NCBI RefSeq assembly: GCF_018687935.1
Contig: NZ_CP061308.1
Span: 862,048 to 926,047, forward strand
From: Polynucleobacter sp. JS-JIR-5-A7
Lineage (GTDB): Bacteria > Pseudomonadota > Gammaproteobacteria > Burkholderiales > Burkholderiaceae
Direction of reading: 5' to 3'
DNA: 64,000 nt
Position numbers and translations under genes: made by a program. The notes under the pieces are model-generated. The model was not told where the DNA came from and searched no databases. It saw only the letters and a program-made list of their open reading frames with translations. Shown piece by piece: positions 51,130 through 59,900 of the stretch (the first letter of the stretch is position 1; each line of letters opens with the position of its first letter).

Positions 51130-52917
51130 ATGAATACAAGCAGCGCCGAATTTTTAGCTACGAAAGCTAATAAAGACTCAATCAATACAAATCCCGTAGT
51201 AGCGCCTCCAGAAATGATTGGTGCTGAAATGCTCGTGCAAGCACTGCACAAAGAGGGCGTTGAATACGTTTGGGGTTACCCAGGCGGTTCTGTTCTCTTC
51301 ATCTACGATGAAATTTTTAAACAAGATAAGTTTGAGCACATCTTGGTTCGTCATGAACAAGCAGCTATTCATGCAGCCGATGGCTATGCTCGCGCAACCG
51401 GTAAGGTTGGTGTTGCCTTAGTCACTTCCGGTCCAGGTGTGACGAATGCGGTGACAGGTATCGCAACTGCGTACACTGATTCGATCCCGATGGTGATCAT
51501 CAGCGGTAACGTGCCAACTTACGCCATTGGTGAAGACGCTTTCCAAGAGGCGGATACGGTTGGCATTACTCGTCCAATCGTTAAACATAACTTCCTCGTG
51601 AAGGATGTAAAAGATTTGCCGCTCGTATTAAAGAAGGCATTTCACATTGCACAAACGGGTCGCCCAGGTCCTGTCTTGATCGATATTCCTAAGGATGTAT
51701 CAGCAGCCAAAGGCCCCTTTACCTATCCAGAAACTTTGGAGATGCGTTCTTACAACCCTGTGGTCAAAGGGCATAGCGGACAAATCCGCAAAGCAATTGC
51801 ACTCTTGCAAGAAGCCGAGCGCCCTTACATCTATACCGGTGGCGGCATCATTTTGGCTGACGCAGCCCCTGAACTGAAAGAGTTTGCTGACTTATTAGGC
51901 TACCCCGTAACCAATACCTTGATGGGCCTTGGCGGCTTTCCTGGTACTAGCCCACAATTTGTTGGCATGCTCGGTATGCATGGAACTTACGAAGCCAATA
52001 TGGCGATGCAACACAGCGATGTGTTGATTGCGATTGGTGCGCGATTTGACGACCGAGTGATTGGTAACACGCAACACTTTGCTAGTCACCCACGCAAAAT
52101 TATTCACATCGATATCGATCCTTCCGTCATTTCTAAGCGCGTAAAAGTGGATGTGCCGATTGTTGGCAATCTCAAAGAAGTATTAGTAGAGATGACTGCG
52201 CAATTAAAAGTTTCTGGTCCACGCAAGAACGGCGACAAAGTTGCTGCTTGGTGGGAGCAAATTAACGAATGGCGCAAAAAAGACTGCTTGAAGTACGACG
52301 AAGCCTCGCAAATTGTGAAACCTCAGTATGTAGTTCAAAAACTTTGGGAGCTCACTGGTGGGGATGCGTTCATTACCTCTGACGTTGGTCAGCATCAAAT
52401 GTGGGCCGCTCAGTTTTATAAGTTTGATCAGCCACGTCGTTGGATTAACTCAGGTGGATTAGGCACTATGGGTGTAGGCTTGCCTTATGCCATGGGGATC
52501 AAGAAGGCATTTCCTGAGAAGGATGTCTTTGCCATTACTGGCGAGGGTTCCATTCAGATGTGTATTCAGGAGCTTTCAACCTGCAAGCAATACAACACGC
52601 CAGTGAAGATAGTGTCCTTGAACAATCGTTATTTAGGTATGGTGCGTCAGTGGCAAGAGCTTACCTATAACAAGCGCTATTCGAGCTCATATATGGATTC
52701 TTTGCCTGACTTTGTGAAATTGGCTGAGGCTTATGGTCACATTGGTATGCGGATTGAGAAGAAATCTGATGTTGAGGGCGCGCTAAAAGAAGCCATTCGT
52801 TTAAAGGATCGCACTGTGTTTATGGATTTCCAGACTGACCCAGAAGAAAACGTTTGGCCAATGGTTCAGGCGGGCAAGGGTATTACTGAAATGCTCTTGG
52901 GTAGTGAGGAACTCTAA
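51130..52917 (+). CDS. ilvB: Acetolactate synthase large subunit
   Basis: IlvB makes acetolactate or acetohydroxybutyrate from pyruvate using ThDP and FAD. The 595 residues include AEMLVQALHKEGVEYVWGYPGGSVLFIYDE, the catalytic Glu region VRHEQAAIHAADGYAR, GRPGPVLIDIPKDV, the ThDP-binding ITGEGSIQMC...LNNRYLG. The ThDP motif has GEG where most family members have GDG; the Mg-binding Asn-Asn is kept. A ribosome site AAAGGA lies 9 bp before ATG. ilvH starts at its stop. Confidence 0.96.
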   Translation: MNTSSAEFLATKANKDSINTNPVVAPPEMIGAEMLVQALHKEGVEYVWGYPGGSVLFIYDEIFKQDKFEHILVRHEQAAIHAADGYARATGKVGVALVTSGPGVTNAVTGIATAYTDSIPMVIISGNVPTYAIGEDAFQEADTVGITRPIVKHNFLVKDVKDLPLVLKKAFHIAQTGRPGPVLIDIPKDVSAAKGPFTYPETLEMRSYNPVVKGHSGQIRKAIALLQEAERPYIYTGGGIILADAAPELKEFADLLGYPVTNTLMGLGGFPGTSPQFVGMLGMHGTYEANMAMQHSDVLIAIGARFDDRVIGNTQHFASHPRKIIHIDIDPSVISKRVKVDVPIVGNLKEVLVEMTAQLKVSGPRKNGDKVAAWWEQINEWRKKDCLKYDEASQIVKPQYVVQKLWELTGGDAFITSDVGQHQMWAAQFYKFDQPRRWINSGGLGTMGVGLPYAMGIKKAFPEKDVFAITGEGSIQMCIQELSTCKQYNTPVKIVSLNNRYLGMVRQWQELTYNKRYSSSYMDSLPDFVKLAEAYGHIGMRIEKKSDVEGALKEAIRLKDRTVFMDFQTDPEENVWPMVQAGKGITEMLLGSEEL

Positions 52918-53408
52918 TGCGCCACATTATTTCTATCTTGATTGAGAATGAGCCGGGTGCATTGTCACGGGTTGTAGGTTTGTTTTCTGCGCGTGGTTAC
53001 AACATTGACTCCTTAAGTGTTGCGCCAACAGAAGATCCATCGCTTTCACGCATGACGATTGTGACCTTTGGTTCTGATGATGTCATTGAGCAAATCACCA
53101 AACACTTAAACCGTTTGGTTGAGGTAGTGAAGGTGTTTGATTTAAGCGAAGGCCCTCATATTGAGCGTGAACTTATGATGATTAAAGTTCGCGCAGTTGG
53201 TAAAGAGCGCGAAGAGCTTAAGCGCACTACGGACATCTTCCGGGGACGCATCATTGATGTCACCGATAAGAGCTACACCATTGAGCTCACTGGTGATAGT
53301 GCTAAGTTGGATGCATTTATTGACTCGATCGATCGTGTTTCAATTTTGGAAACAGTTCGCTCTGGCGGATCCGGAATTGGTCGCGGTGAGCGCATCTTGA
53401 AGGTTTAA
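52917..53408 (+). CDS. ilvH: Acetolactate synthase small (regulatory) subunit
   Basis: The 163-residue protein begins MRHIISILIENEPGALSRVVGLFSARGYNIDSLSVAPTED, an ACT domain that binds valine for feedback inhibition, followed by a C-terminal ALS-small domain (RELMMIKVRAVGKEREEL). Its ATG overlaps the ilvB stop (TAATG). It activates and controls IlvB. Confidence 0.96.
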   Translation: MRHIISILIENEPGALSRVVGLFSARGYNIDSLSVAPTEDPSLSRMTIVTFGSDDVIEQITKHLNRLVEVVKVFDLSEGPHIERELMMIKVRAVGKEREELKRTTDIFRGRIIDVTDKSYTIELTGDSAKLDAFIDSIDRVSILETVRSGGSGIGRGERILKV

Positions 53409-53464
53409 TTTTTTTTAACTGATTTATTAATCTAATAACGATATTTTCAACACAAGGAAAGAGC

Positions 53465-54481
53465 ATGAAAGTTTTTTACGATAAAGACGCAGATTTGTCC
53501 CTCATTAAGGGCAAAAAAGTCACCATCATTGGCTACGGTTCACAGGGCCACGCACATGCATTGAATCTCAAAGACTCTGGTGTGAACGTGACTGTTGGTT
53601 TGCGTAAGAACGGTGCCTCATGGAGCAAAGCTGCAAACGCAGGTTTGACTGTTAAAGAAGTTGCCGATGCTGTAAAAGATGCTGATGTAGTAATGATGTT
53701 GTTGCCTGATGAGCAAATTGCTGATGTTTACAGTAAAGAGGTGCACGGCAATATTAAGCAGGGCGCTGCTCTTGCTTTTGCACACGGCTTTAACGTGCAC
53801 TACGGTCAAGTTCAGCCACGCGCTGACTTGGATGTGATCATGATTGCTCCTAAAGCCCCGGGTCATACAGTACGTGGTACCTATTCACAAGGCGGTGGTG
53901 TTCCCCATTTGATCGCTGTTTATCAAGATAAATCTGGTTCTGCTCGCGATGTTGCTTTGTCCTATGCAACTGCAAACGGTGGTGGTCGTGCTGGCATCAT
54001 TGAAACTAATTTCCGTGAAGAAACAGAAACCGACTTATTCGGTGAGCAAGCTGTTCTCTGTGGCGGCGCTGTGGAGTTGATCAAGGCAGGATATGAAACC
54101 TTGGTTGAAGCTGGCTATGCACCTGAGATGGCTTACTTTGAGTGCTTACATGAGCTCAAGTTGATTGTGGACTTAATCTACGAGGGTGGTATCGCCAATA
54201 TGAACTACTCCATCTCTAACAATGCTGAGTATGGTGAGTACGTTACTGGTCCACGCGTTGTGACTGAGGATACGAAGAATGCCATGCGTCAGTGCTTGAA
54301 AGATATTCAGACTGGTGAATATGCAAAGAGCTTCATCCTTGAAAACAAGGCGGGTGCTCCAACATTAATCTCACGTCGTCGTTTGAATGCAGAGCATGAG
54401 ATCGAAGTAGTTGGTGCAAAACTGCGTGCCATGATGCCTTGGATTGCAAAGAACAAATTAGTTGATCAAACTAAAAACTAA
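53465..54481 (+). CDS. ilvC: Ketol-acid reductoisomerase (class I)
   Basis: IlvC isomerises and reduces acetohydroxy acids in valine, isoleucine and leucine synthesis, using NADPH. The 338 residues include the nucleotide loop GYGSQGHAHALNLKDSGVNVTVGLRKNGASW and the Mg-binding block APKAPGHTVR and DLFGEQAVLCGGAVEL with ELKLIVDLIYEGGI, consistent with a short-form class I enzyme. It starts 56 bp after ilvH with SD AAGGAAAG. Confidence 0.96.
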   Translation: MKVFYDKDADLSLIKGKKVTIIGYGSQGHAHALNLKDSGVNVTVGLRKNGASWSKAANAGLTVKEVADAVKDADVVMMLLPDEQIADVYSKEVHGNIKQGAALAFAHGFNVHYGQVQPRADLDVIMIAPKAPGHTVRGTYSQGGGVPHLIAVYQDKSGSARDVALSYATANGGGRAGIIETNFREETETDLFGEQAVLCGGAVELIKAGYETLVEAGYAPEMAYFECLHELKLIVDLIYEGGIANMNYSISNNAEYGEYVTGPRVVTEDTKNAMRQCLKDIQTGEYAKSFILENKAGAPTLISRRRLNAEHEIEVVGAKLRAMMPWIAKNKLVDQTKN

Positions 54482-54534
54482 TAAAGCGCTAAGCATTTCA
54501 TTTATAGCGTTAACCTAAAAGGCTCAGAATAAAG

Positions 54535-55182
54535 ATGATGTATCCACACCCCATTATTGCAAAAGAAGGTTGGCCCTATTTGGCGCTAGTGGGGATAGTG
54601 ACTTTGTTGGTCCACCACTTTGGTGGCATTGCATGGTCCTGGCCTTTATGGATCATTTTTGTTTTTGTTCTGCAGTTTTTTCGTGACCCGCAGCGTATTC
54701 CTGCTTTAGGGCGCGATCTCGTTTTATCTCCAGCTGATGGGCGTATCGTTGTGGTTGAAACTGCAAACGATCCTTATGCTGGTCGCGAAGCCCTCAAAAT
54801 CAGTGTCTTCATGAATGTGTTTAATGTGCACTCGAACCGCAGCGCTGTCAGTGGCACAGTAAAAGAAATTCAATATTTCCCAGGCAAATTTGTCAATGCA
54901 GATTTAGATAAAGCCTCTACGGAGAATGAGCGTAATGCAGTTGTGATTGATGCCAATGGTCAAACTATTACATTGGTTCAGGTTGCTGGCCTCATTGCGC
55001 GCCGTATTCTTTGCTACATCCATGTGGGCGATCGCTTAAAAGCGGGTGAGCGTTATGGCTTTATTCGTTTTGGATCTCGTGTAGACGTGTATTTACCCTT
55101 AACGGCAGAACCTTTAGTGTCTGTTGGTGATAAAGTCTTTGCAACCAACACTGCTTTGGCACGTGTGCCAGGCTTAGATTGA
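54535..55182 (+). CDS. psd: Phosphatidylserine decarboxylase (short form)
   Basis: The enzyme converts phosphatidylserine to phosphatidylethanolamine, after self-cleavage that forms a pyruvoyl group. The 215-residue chain has hydrophobic N-terminal helices (ALVGIVTLLVHHFGGIAWSWPLWIIFVFVL), SPADGRIVVVE, FMNVFNVHSNRS and the self-cleavage site FIRFGSRVDVYLP (Gly180-Ser181). It is a short-type enzyme. pssA follows 25 bp later, forming a phosphatidylethanolamine pathway pair. Both ATGs at 54535 and 54538 are possible. Confidence 0.95.
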   Translation: MMYPHPIIAKEGWPYLALVGIVTLLVHHFGGIAWSWPLWIIFVFVLQFFRDPQRIPALGRDLVLSPADGRIVVVETANDPYAGREALKISVFMNVFNVHSNRSAVSGTVKEIQYFPGKFVNADLDKASTENERNAVVIDANGQTITLVQVAGLIARRILCYIHVGDRLKAGERYGFIRFGSRVDVYLPLTAEPLVSVGDKVFATNTALARVPGLD

Positions 55183-55207
55183 TTCGCATCTTTTACCAGG
55201 ATATTCT

Positions 55208-56068
55208 TTGAGTACATTTCGCCGTCGTGGTCGCATTGATCGCAGTCGCCTCTCTAATAAACGTACAGATTCCACTCCAGAAGAGTGGGTTGATACTTTA
55301 GAAGATGGGGTTGATTATGAAGTAGAGGAATTACACGAAAAGCCTCGCCCTCGCGGTAAGGGCATCTATTTACTGCCGAATGCCTTCACTACGGCGGCTT
55401 TATTTAGTGGTTTCTTCGCAATTGTGAATGCGATGAACGATCAGTTTCAGGTTGCAGCGATCGCCATATTTGCTTCCCTCGTATTGGATGGTATGGATGG
55501 TCGCGTAGCACGCATGACCAATACCCAAAGCGCATTCGGTGAACAATATGATTCCCTCGCAGACATGGTGTCCTTCGGCGTTGCGCCTGCCTTGGTTGCA
55601 TATGAGTGGGCTCTGAAAGATTTAGGTAAGTGGGGTTGGTTAGCGGCGTTTACCTATTGTGCAGGCGCAGCCTTGCGTTTGGCTCGCTTCAATGTCAACA
55701 CTGCAGTAGTTGATAAGAAGTTTTTTCAAGGCTTACCAAGTCCTGCGGCCGGTTCTCTGATTGCTGGCTTTATTTGGCTCGCTGACGATAACAAGATTCC
55801 GGTACGCGACACTGCAATTCCTTGGATTACCTTTTTGATCGCGGTTTATGCAGGCTTAACGATGGTCTCTAATGCCCGCTTCTATAGCGGTAAGGCCTTA
55901 GATGTGCGCTATCGCGTGCCCTTTGGCGTCATGGTTCTGATGATCTTGACCTTCGTATTGATCTCTTCCAACCCGCCTTTGACCCTATTTGGTTTATTTG
56001 TGGTGTATTCCATTTCGGGATATGTCATTTGGGCCTGGGAACGTCTTAGCGGCAAGCGTTTTAGCTAA
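55208..56068 (+). CDS. pssA: CDP-diacylglycerol-serine O-phosphatidyltransferase
   Basis: PssA makes phosphatidylserine. The 286 residues include the CDP-alcohol phosphotransferase motif (DGMDGRVARMTNTQSAFGEQYDSLADMVSFGVAP), with the expected Asp residues, and several transmembrane helices. The start is TTG at 55208 with SD-like CAGGA 6 bp upstream. An N-terminal tail of about 50 polar residues precedes the membrane region. leuL and leuA follow. Confidence 0.94.
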   Translation: MSTFRRRGRIDRSRLSNKRTDSTPEEWVDTLEDGVDYEVEELHEKPRPRGKGIYLLPNAFTTAALFSGFFAIVNAMNDQFQVAAIAIFASLVLDGMDGRVARMTNTQSAFGEQYDSLADMVSFGVAPALVAYEWALKDLGKWGWLAAFTYCAGAALRLARFNVNTAVVDKKFFQGLPSPAAGSLIAGFIWLADDNKIPVRDTAIPWITFLIAVYAGLTMVSNARFYSGKALDVRYRVPFGVMVLMILTFVLISSNPPLTLFGLFVVYSISGYVIWAWERLSGKRFS

Positions 56069-56096
56069 TTCCCTATTTTTGGGGTATATTAATTCC

Positions 56097-56174
56097 ATGT
56101 TGATGAAATTCTCACCTTTAACCAGCCTTTTACTACAAGCACTGAGCCTAAAGCTTGGGGCGGGTAAGGCCTGA
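56097..56174 (+). CDS. leuL: leuA leader peptide (LeuL-like)
   Basis: A 25-residue ORF starts MLMKFSPLTSLLLQALSLKL and has 8 Leu (positions 2, 8, 11, 12, 13, 16, 18 and 20). It lies before the leuA terminator and is followed by the gene encoding 2-isopropylmalate synthase. Low leucine would stall ribosomes here. No Shine-Dalgarno is evident, and the -10 candidate is only 6 bp upstream, so the transcript may be leaderless. The peptide is a regulatory product, probably without other function. Confidence 0.8.
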   Translation: MLMKFSPLTSLLLQALSLKLGAGKA

Positions 56175-56213
56175 GTTGATGAGATAGAAAAATCCATTAA
56201 CCACCAATACCAG

Positions 56214-56243
56214 CCCCAGCAAATTGCTGGGGTTTTTGTTTTT
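56214..56243 (+). terminator. leuA attenuator terminator
   Basis: CCCCAGCA (56214-56221) and TGCTGGGG (56225-56232) pair perfectly around a 3-nt loop, followed by TTTTTGTTTTTG. This is a strong intrinsic terminator upstream of leuA. It would stop transcription when leucine is plentiful. Confidence 0.9.
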
Positions 56244-56299
56244 GAAACTGCAATACAGAATATTTTAAAAATTAGTTAAATCCAAACCGGAGAGTAGTG

Positions 56300-57847
56300 A
56301 TGAGCGACAAAGTAATCATTTTTGACACCACCTTACGTGATGGCGAACAATCCCCTGGCGCATCGATGACTAAAGACGAGAAGGTTCGTATTGCTCGTCA
56401 GCTTGAGCGTCTCAAGGTGGATGTGATTGAAGCAGGATTCGCCGCGAGCTCTGAGGGCGACTTCCAAGCCATCTCTGCTGTTGCCGCTGCCATTAAGGAT
56501 TCTATTGTATGTTCCTTGGCGAGAGCAAACGATAAGGACATCACACGCGCCTCAGATGCTTTAAAGGCTGCGAATGCGAAACGTATTCATGCTTTCTTGG
56601 CTACTAGTCCATTGCACATGGCCGTGAAGTTGCGCATGTCTCCAGAAGAAGTATTGGAGCAAGCAAAACGCTCCATTCGCTTTGCGAGGAACTTGGCTGC
56701 TGATATTGAATTCTCAGCAGAAGATGGCTATCGCTCAGAGATGGACTTCTTATGTAGAGTAGTCGAAGCGGTGATTAATGAGGGTGCCTCTACGATCAAT
56801 ATTCCAGATACTGTCGGTTATGCAACCCCTGAGTTATATGGTGAGTTCATTAAGACCTTGCGTACCCGCGTGCCTAACTCTGATAAAGCTGTTTGGTCAG
56901 TGCATTGTCATAATGACTTAGGTATGGCTGTTGCGAATTCTTTGGCTGGCGTGAAGATCGGTGGAGCGCGTCAAATTGAGTGCACTATCAACGGCTTGGG
57001 TGAGCGAGCTGGCAATACTGCTTTAGAAGAAATCGTGATGTCCTTACGTACCCGTAAAGATTACTTTGATATGGTTTGCGGTATCGATGCGACACAAATT
57101 GTGCCAGCCTCTAAATTGGTTTCTCAAATTACTGGCTTTGTAGTTCAGCCCAATAAAGCCGTTGTTGGTGCTAATGCCTTTGCCCATGCCTCTGGTATTC
57201 ACCAAGATGGTATCTTGAAAAATCGCGAGACCTATGAAATCATGCGCGCAGAAGATGTGGGCTGGTCAACCAATAAAATTGTGTTGGGTAAATTATCTGG
57301 CCGCAATGCATTTAAACAACGCTTGCATGAATTAGGCATCACTGTCGAAGCAGAGGCTGATGTGAATGAGGCTTTTGCACGATTCAAAGCCTTGGCGGAT
57401 CAAAAAGCAGAAATATTTGATGAGGACATCATTGCAATCATGTCAGATTCAGCAGCTGCTGAAGAGGGCGAGCACTACCACTTCCTCTCCTTGAGTCAAC
57501 ATTCTGAAACTGGCGAACGCCCTAAATCCCGTGTGACTTTCCGCATGGGTGATAAGGAGGTGAGTGCTGAGGCCGAAGGTAATGGCCCGGTAGATGCCAG
57601 CTTAAATGCTATTGAAGAAATGGCCAAGAGTGGCGCTGAACAATTACTCTACTCAGTCAACGCTATTACTTCGGGCACCCAATCTCAGGGTGAAGTCACA
57701 GTACGCTTGGCAAAAGGTGGTCGAATTGTGAATGGTGTGGGAACTGATCCCGACATCATCGCTGCTTCTGCTAAAGCCTATTTATCTGCATTAAATAAAC
57801 TTCATGATCCTAGCCAAGTGAAGCTCAATGCGCAGATGACACCCTGA
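56300..57847 (+). CDS. leuA: 2-isopropylmalate synthase
   Basis: LeuA condenses 2-ketoisovalerate with acetyl-CoA, the first committed step of leucine synthesis. The 515 residues (start ATG at 56300) begin MSDKVIIFDTTLRDGEQSPG, have the HCHNDLGMAVANSLAG metal motif, GANAFAHASGIHQDG and a C-terminal LeuA dimer/allosteric domain (about 390-515). A leucine-rich attenuator precedes it. An upstream GTG at 56297 is in frame but unlikely. Confidence 0.96.
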   Translation: MSDKVIIFDTTLRDGEQSPGASMTKDEKVRIARQLERLKVDVIEAGFAASSEGDFQAISAVAAAIKDSIVCSLARANDKDITRASDALKAANAKRIHAFLATSPLHMAVKLRMSPEEVLEQAKRSIRFARNLAADIEFSAEDGYRSEMDFLCRVVEAVINEGASTINIPDTVGYATPELYGEFIKTLRTRVPNSDKAVWSVHCHNDLGMAVANSLAGVKIGGARQIECTINGLGERAGNTALEEIVMSLRTRKDYFDMVCGIDATQIVPASKLVSQITGFVVQPNKAVVGANAFAHASGIHQDGILKNRETYEIMRAEDVGWSTNKIVLGKLSGRNAFKQRLHELGITVEAEADVNEAFARFKALADQKAEIFDEDIIAIMSDSAAAEEGEHYHFLSLSQHSETGERPKSRVTFRMGDKEVSAEAEGNGPVDASLNAIEEMAKSGAEQLLYSVNAITSGTQSQGEVTVRLAKGGRIVNGVGTDPDIIAASAKAYLSALNKLHDPSQVKLNAQMTP

Positions 57848-57868
57848 ACTCGACATCATCTTTTAAGC

Positions 57869-58459
57869 TTATTTATTCAAGTCGGTATTTTTATAGTACT
57901 TAGTGCCTTTGCCCGTGATTTCTGCAGCAATACCTGAGTCTGTTAGTTGGTACATCAAGACGCCAGGAGCAACGACGGTGGCGTCTTGATAGGCTCCACC
58001 ATCCTTGTCATATTTGGCCGCGGCAGTAACTTGACCTCCAAAAGTCCAGCCTGAATTGACAAAGTCATTGAGTGCTGCTTCAGTCTGGAAGATAAAAATA
58101 TTTTGAAATGACTTAATGCCAAGACCAATTCCTGCTTGAACTTCAGCCATATCCATGTAAATCGTTTTTTTGGATGCCTTATTAATAACAACACCAGTTC
58201 CTGTTCCGCCTCCAGCAATCAATATCTTCATACCAAAGTTACTAAACGTAGCATAACCACTCGATTGCTCGATGAGATATTTTGCTTTTGGCTGCGCCCG
58301 GTAAAGATCACTCAAGATCTCTTCATTCTTCTTTAGAATCTCTTGCTTTTGCTGAGCCACTGTTTTGCTGGGTCCAAAAACAGAAGAAAATTGAGCATAA
58401 GAATGCATTGGTAATAAAAGTACGGCACCGCATATAAGAAGGGAAAGTAATTTATTCAT
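57869..58459 (-). CDS. SYLF-domain (YSC84-like) lipid-binding exported protein
   Basis: The 196-residue protein has a signal peptide (cleavage around SYA-QF), and contains the SYLF/YSC84 pattern: YLIEQSSGYATFSNFGMKILIAGGGTGTGVVIN, YMDMAEVQAGIGLGIKSFQNIFIFQTE and FGGQVTAAAKYDKDGG. SYLF domains bind phosphoinositides or other lipids in eukaryotes; the bacterial role is unknown. It is convergent with leuA. Confidence 0.85.
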   Translation of the reverse strand: MNKLLSLLICGAVLLLPMHSYAQFSSVFGPSKTVAQQKQEILKKNEEILSDLYRAQPKAKYLIEQSSGYATFSNFGMKILIAGGGTGTGVVINKASKKTIYMDMAEVQAGIGLGIKSFQNIFIFQTEAALNDFVNSGWTFGGQVTAAAKYDKDGGAYQDATVVAPGVLMYQLTDSGIAAEITGKGTKYYKNTDLNK

Positions 58460-58488
58460 AGTGATGTATTGGTTAATGAAGATGAGTA

Positions 58489-59892
58489 TTAATCAGCCGA
58501 GCCACCTAAGGCTAGGTAGAGATTAATTCGTTGGGCTAGGGCATCTACTTGGCCTTGGCGCCAGCTAATATCTGTAGTATTGGTTTTAATGCGTTGTTGC
58601 TGAATTTGGCGTTGATCAACTCTGCCAATCTGAAATTCAGATTCAGTGTTTTTCATGACTTGTTTTTGTTGTATCAATTGAGTTTGTAATTGCAAACTAC
58701 GCTCACGCCAGGTTGCCTCGCCATTGAGCGCATTCTCCACATCATTAAAGGCTGCAAGAACGACTTTGCCGTAATTGGCTAAAGCTGCTTGCGCTTCAGC
58801 ATTTTGATAAGCAATTTGGGCTTCAATTGCGCCACCTTGGAACAGAGGGAGCGCTACATTGGCACCAACGCCAAAACTGGTGCTGGCACCGTTCACCAGT
58901 GTAAAGATTTGGCTATTGATGTACCCATAACCCGCAGTCAAACTAATTTTAGGAAGCCGTGCGAGTCGTTTTTCATCAGCAAGATAGAAGGCGCTATTAA
59001 CACGTGCTTCAGCGGCAATCAGATCCGGTCTGCGTTCTAATAAATCTGCTGGTAGTCCTGGCTCAACCGGTTTTGGAAGCGCTGGTAATGCAGTCGATTT
59101 CAAGGGCTCAGCCTTTGGATAGCGTCCCACCAGTGTCTCTACAGCGCGCAGTGCTTGGTCGCGGGCTAAGGCGCTATTGAGTGCCAGCTCCTGTGCTTGA
59201 GCCGCATTAATTTTGCTACTTGCCACATCATTAAAAGAAGATGCACCAATTTTTTCTCGAACTTGTGTCAAGTCGGATATTTTTTGAGATGCGTCAGCAT
59301 TCTCTTTGGCTAACTGTGCTTGTTCTTGTAGGCTGCGCGCAAGCCACACTGATTTAGCTAAGGTCGCAATCAAAGACAGGCGGGCAGCATCTTGATCGGC
59401 ATTAATAGCCTTAGAATTTTGTTCTGCGCCTGCAACGGATGTACGTACGCGACCCCATAGATCCAGTTCCCAGTTGGCGCCGATGTAAAAACCAGTTAGA
59501 CCAGTTCCACTAGAGCCTACTTTGCTACCGCTATTGCCGATGGCATTAATACCGGGGTACTGTGACCCGCCAGCAGCACTAATGAGGGCCTCAGACTGAG
59601 TTCTGCGTGCTGCGATGATACGAATGCTGGGATTGTTCTGTAATGCTTCGGCTACTAAGGCATTTAATTCAGGATCATTAAATTGTTTGAGCCATGCGTC
59701 ATCTACTGTCACAGCATCTTGCTTGCTAGCTTGATTAGTCTGAAATTGCCTGGGAACGCTAGCATTAGGAATGGATTGATCAACCAGTTCCTGGTTGCTC
59801 TTAAGTGGGCTAATGGTGCAAGCACCCAATGCTACTGCCCCTAGCAAATAGAGTGAAGCTTTATGAAACGAGTTCATATGAAATTTATACAT
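58489..59892 (-). CDS. Outer-membrane efflux lipoprotein (NodT family)
   Basis: The 467-residue protein has a signal with lipobox (LGAC, Cys about residue 25) and is a TolC-like channel: DAWLKQFNDPELNALVAEALQNNPSIRIIAARR, GANWELDLWGRVR and VNSAFYLADEKRLARLPKISLTAGYG. It has the two-fold repeat of outer-membrane factors. It is downstream of a HlyD-like gene (8 bp); a shorter Met start at residue 6 is also possible. Confidence 0.9.
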   Translation of the reverse strand: MYKFHMNSFHKASLYLLGAVALGACTISPLKSNQELVDQSIPNASVPRQFQTNQASKQDAVTVDDAWLKQFNDPELNALVAEALQNNPSIRIIAARRTQSEALISAAGGSQYPGINAIGNSGSKVGSSGTGLTGFYIGANWELDLWGRVRTSVAGAEQNSKAINADQDAARLSLIATLAKSVWLARSLQEQAQLAKENADASQKISDLTQVREKIGASSFNDVASSKINAAQAQELALNSALARDQALRAVETLVGRYPKAEPLKSTALPALPKPVEPGLPADLLERRPDLIAAEARVNSAFYLADEKRLARLPKISLTAGYGYINSQIFTLVNGASTSFGVGANVALPLFQGGAIEAQIAYQNAEAQAALANYGKVVLAAFNDVENALNGEATWRERSLQLQTQLIQQKQVMKNTESEFQIGRVDQRQIQQQRIKTNTTDISWRQGQVDALAQRINLYLALGGSAD

Positions 59893-59900
59893 CTCTATTT

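Larger units (their letters stand above)
56085..56243 (+). promoter_or_regulatory. leuA transcription attenuator region
   Basis: The region has a TATATT (56085-56090) just 6 bp before the leader ATG, a leucine-rich leader peptide (56097-56174), an antiterminator arm GCTTGGGG (56153-56160) and a terminator (56214-56243). The arm can pair with the terminator's left arm CCCCAGC with one bulge. Ribosome stalling at Leu codons 11-18 would leave the antiterminator free; unstalled ribosomes at the stop codon would cover it. This fits a classic leucine-responsive attenuator. Confidence 0.8.

Noticed and set aside
51130..52917. GEG in place of GDG in the IlvB ThDP motif as a sign of inactivation
   Set aside because: The rest of the ThDP motif and all other catalytic blocks are intact, it is paired with ilvH, and Glu could still bind the metal; I take it as a harmless variant.
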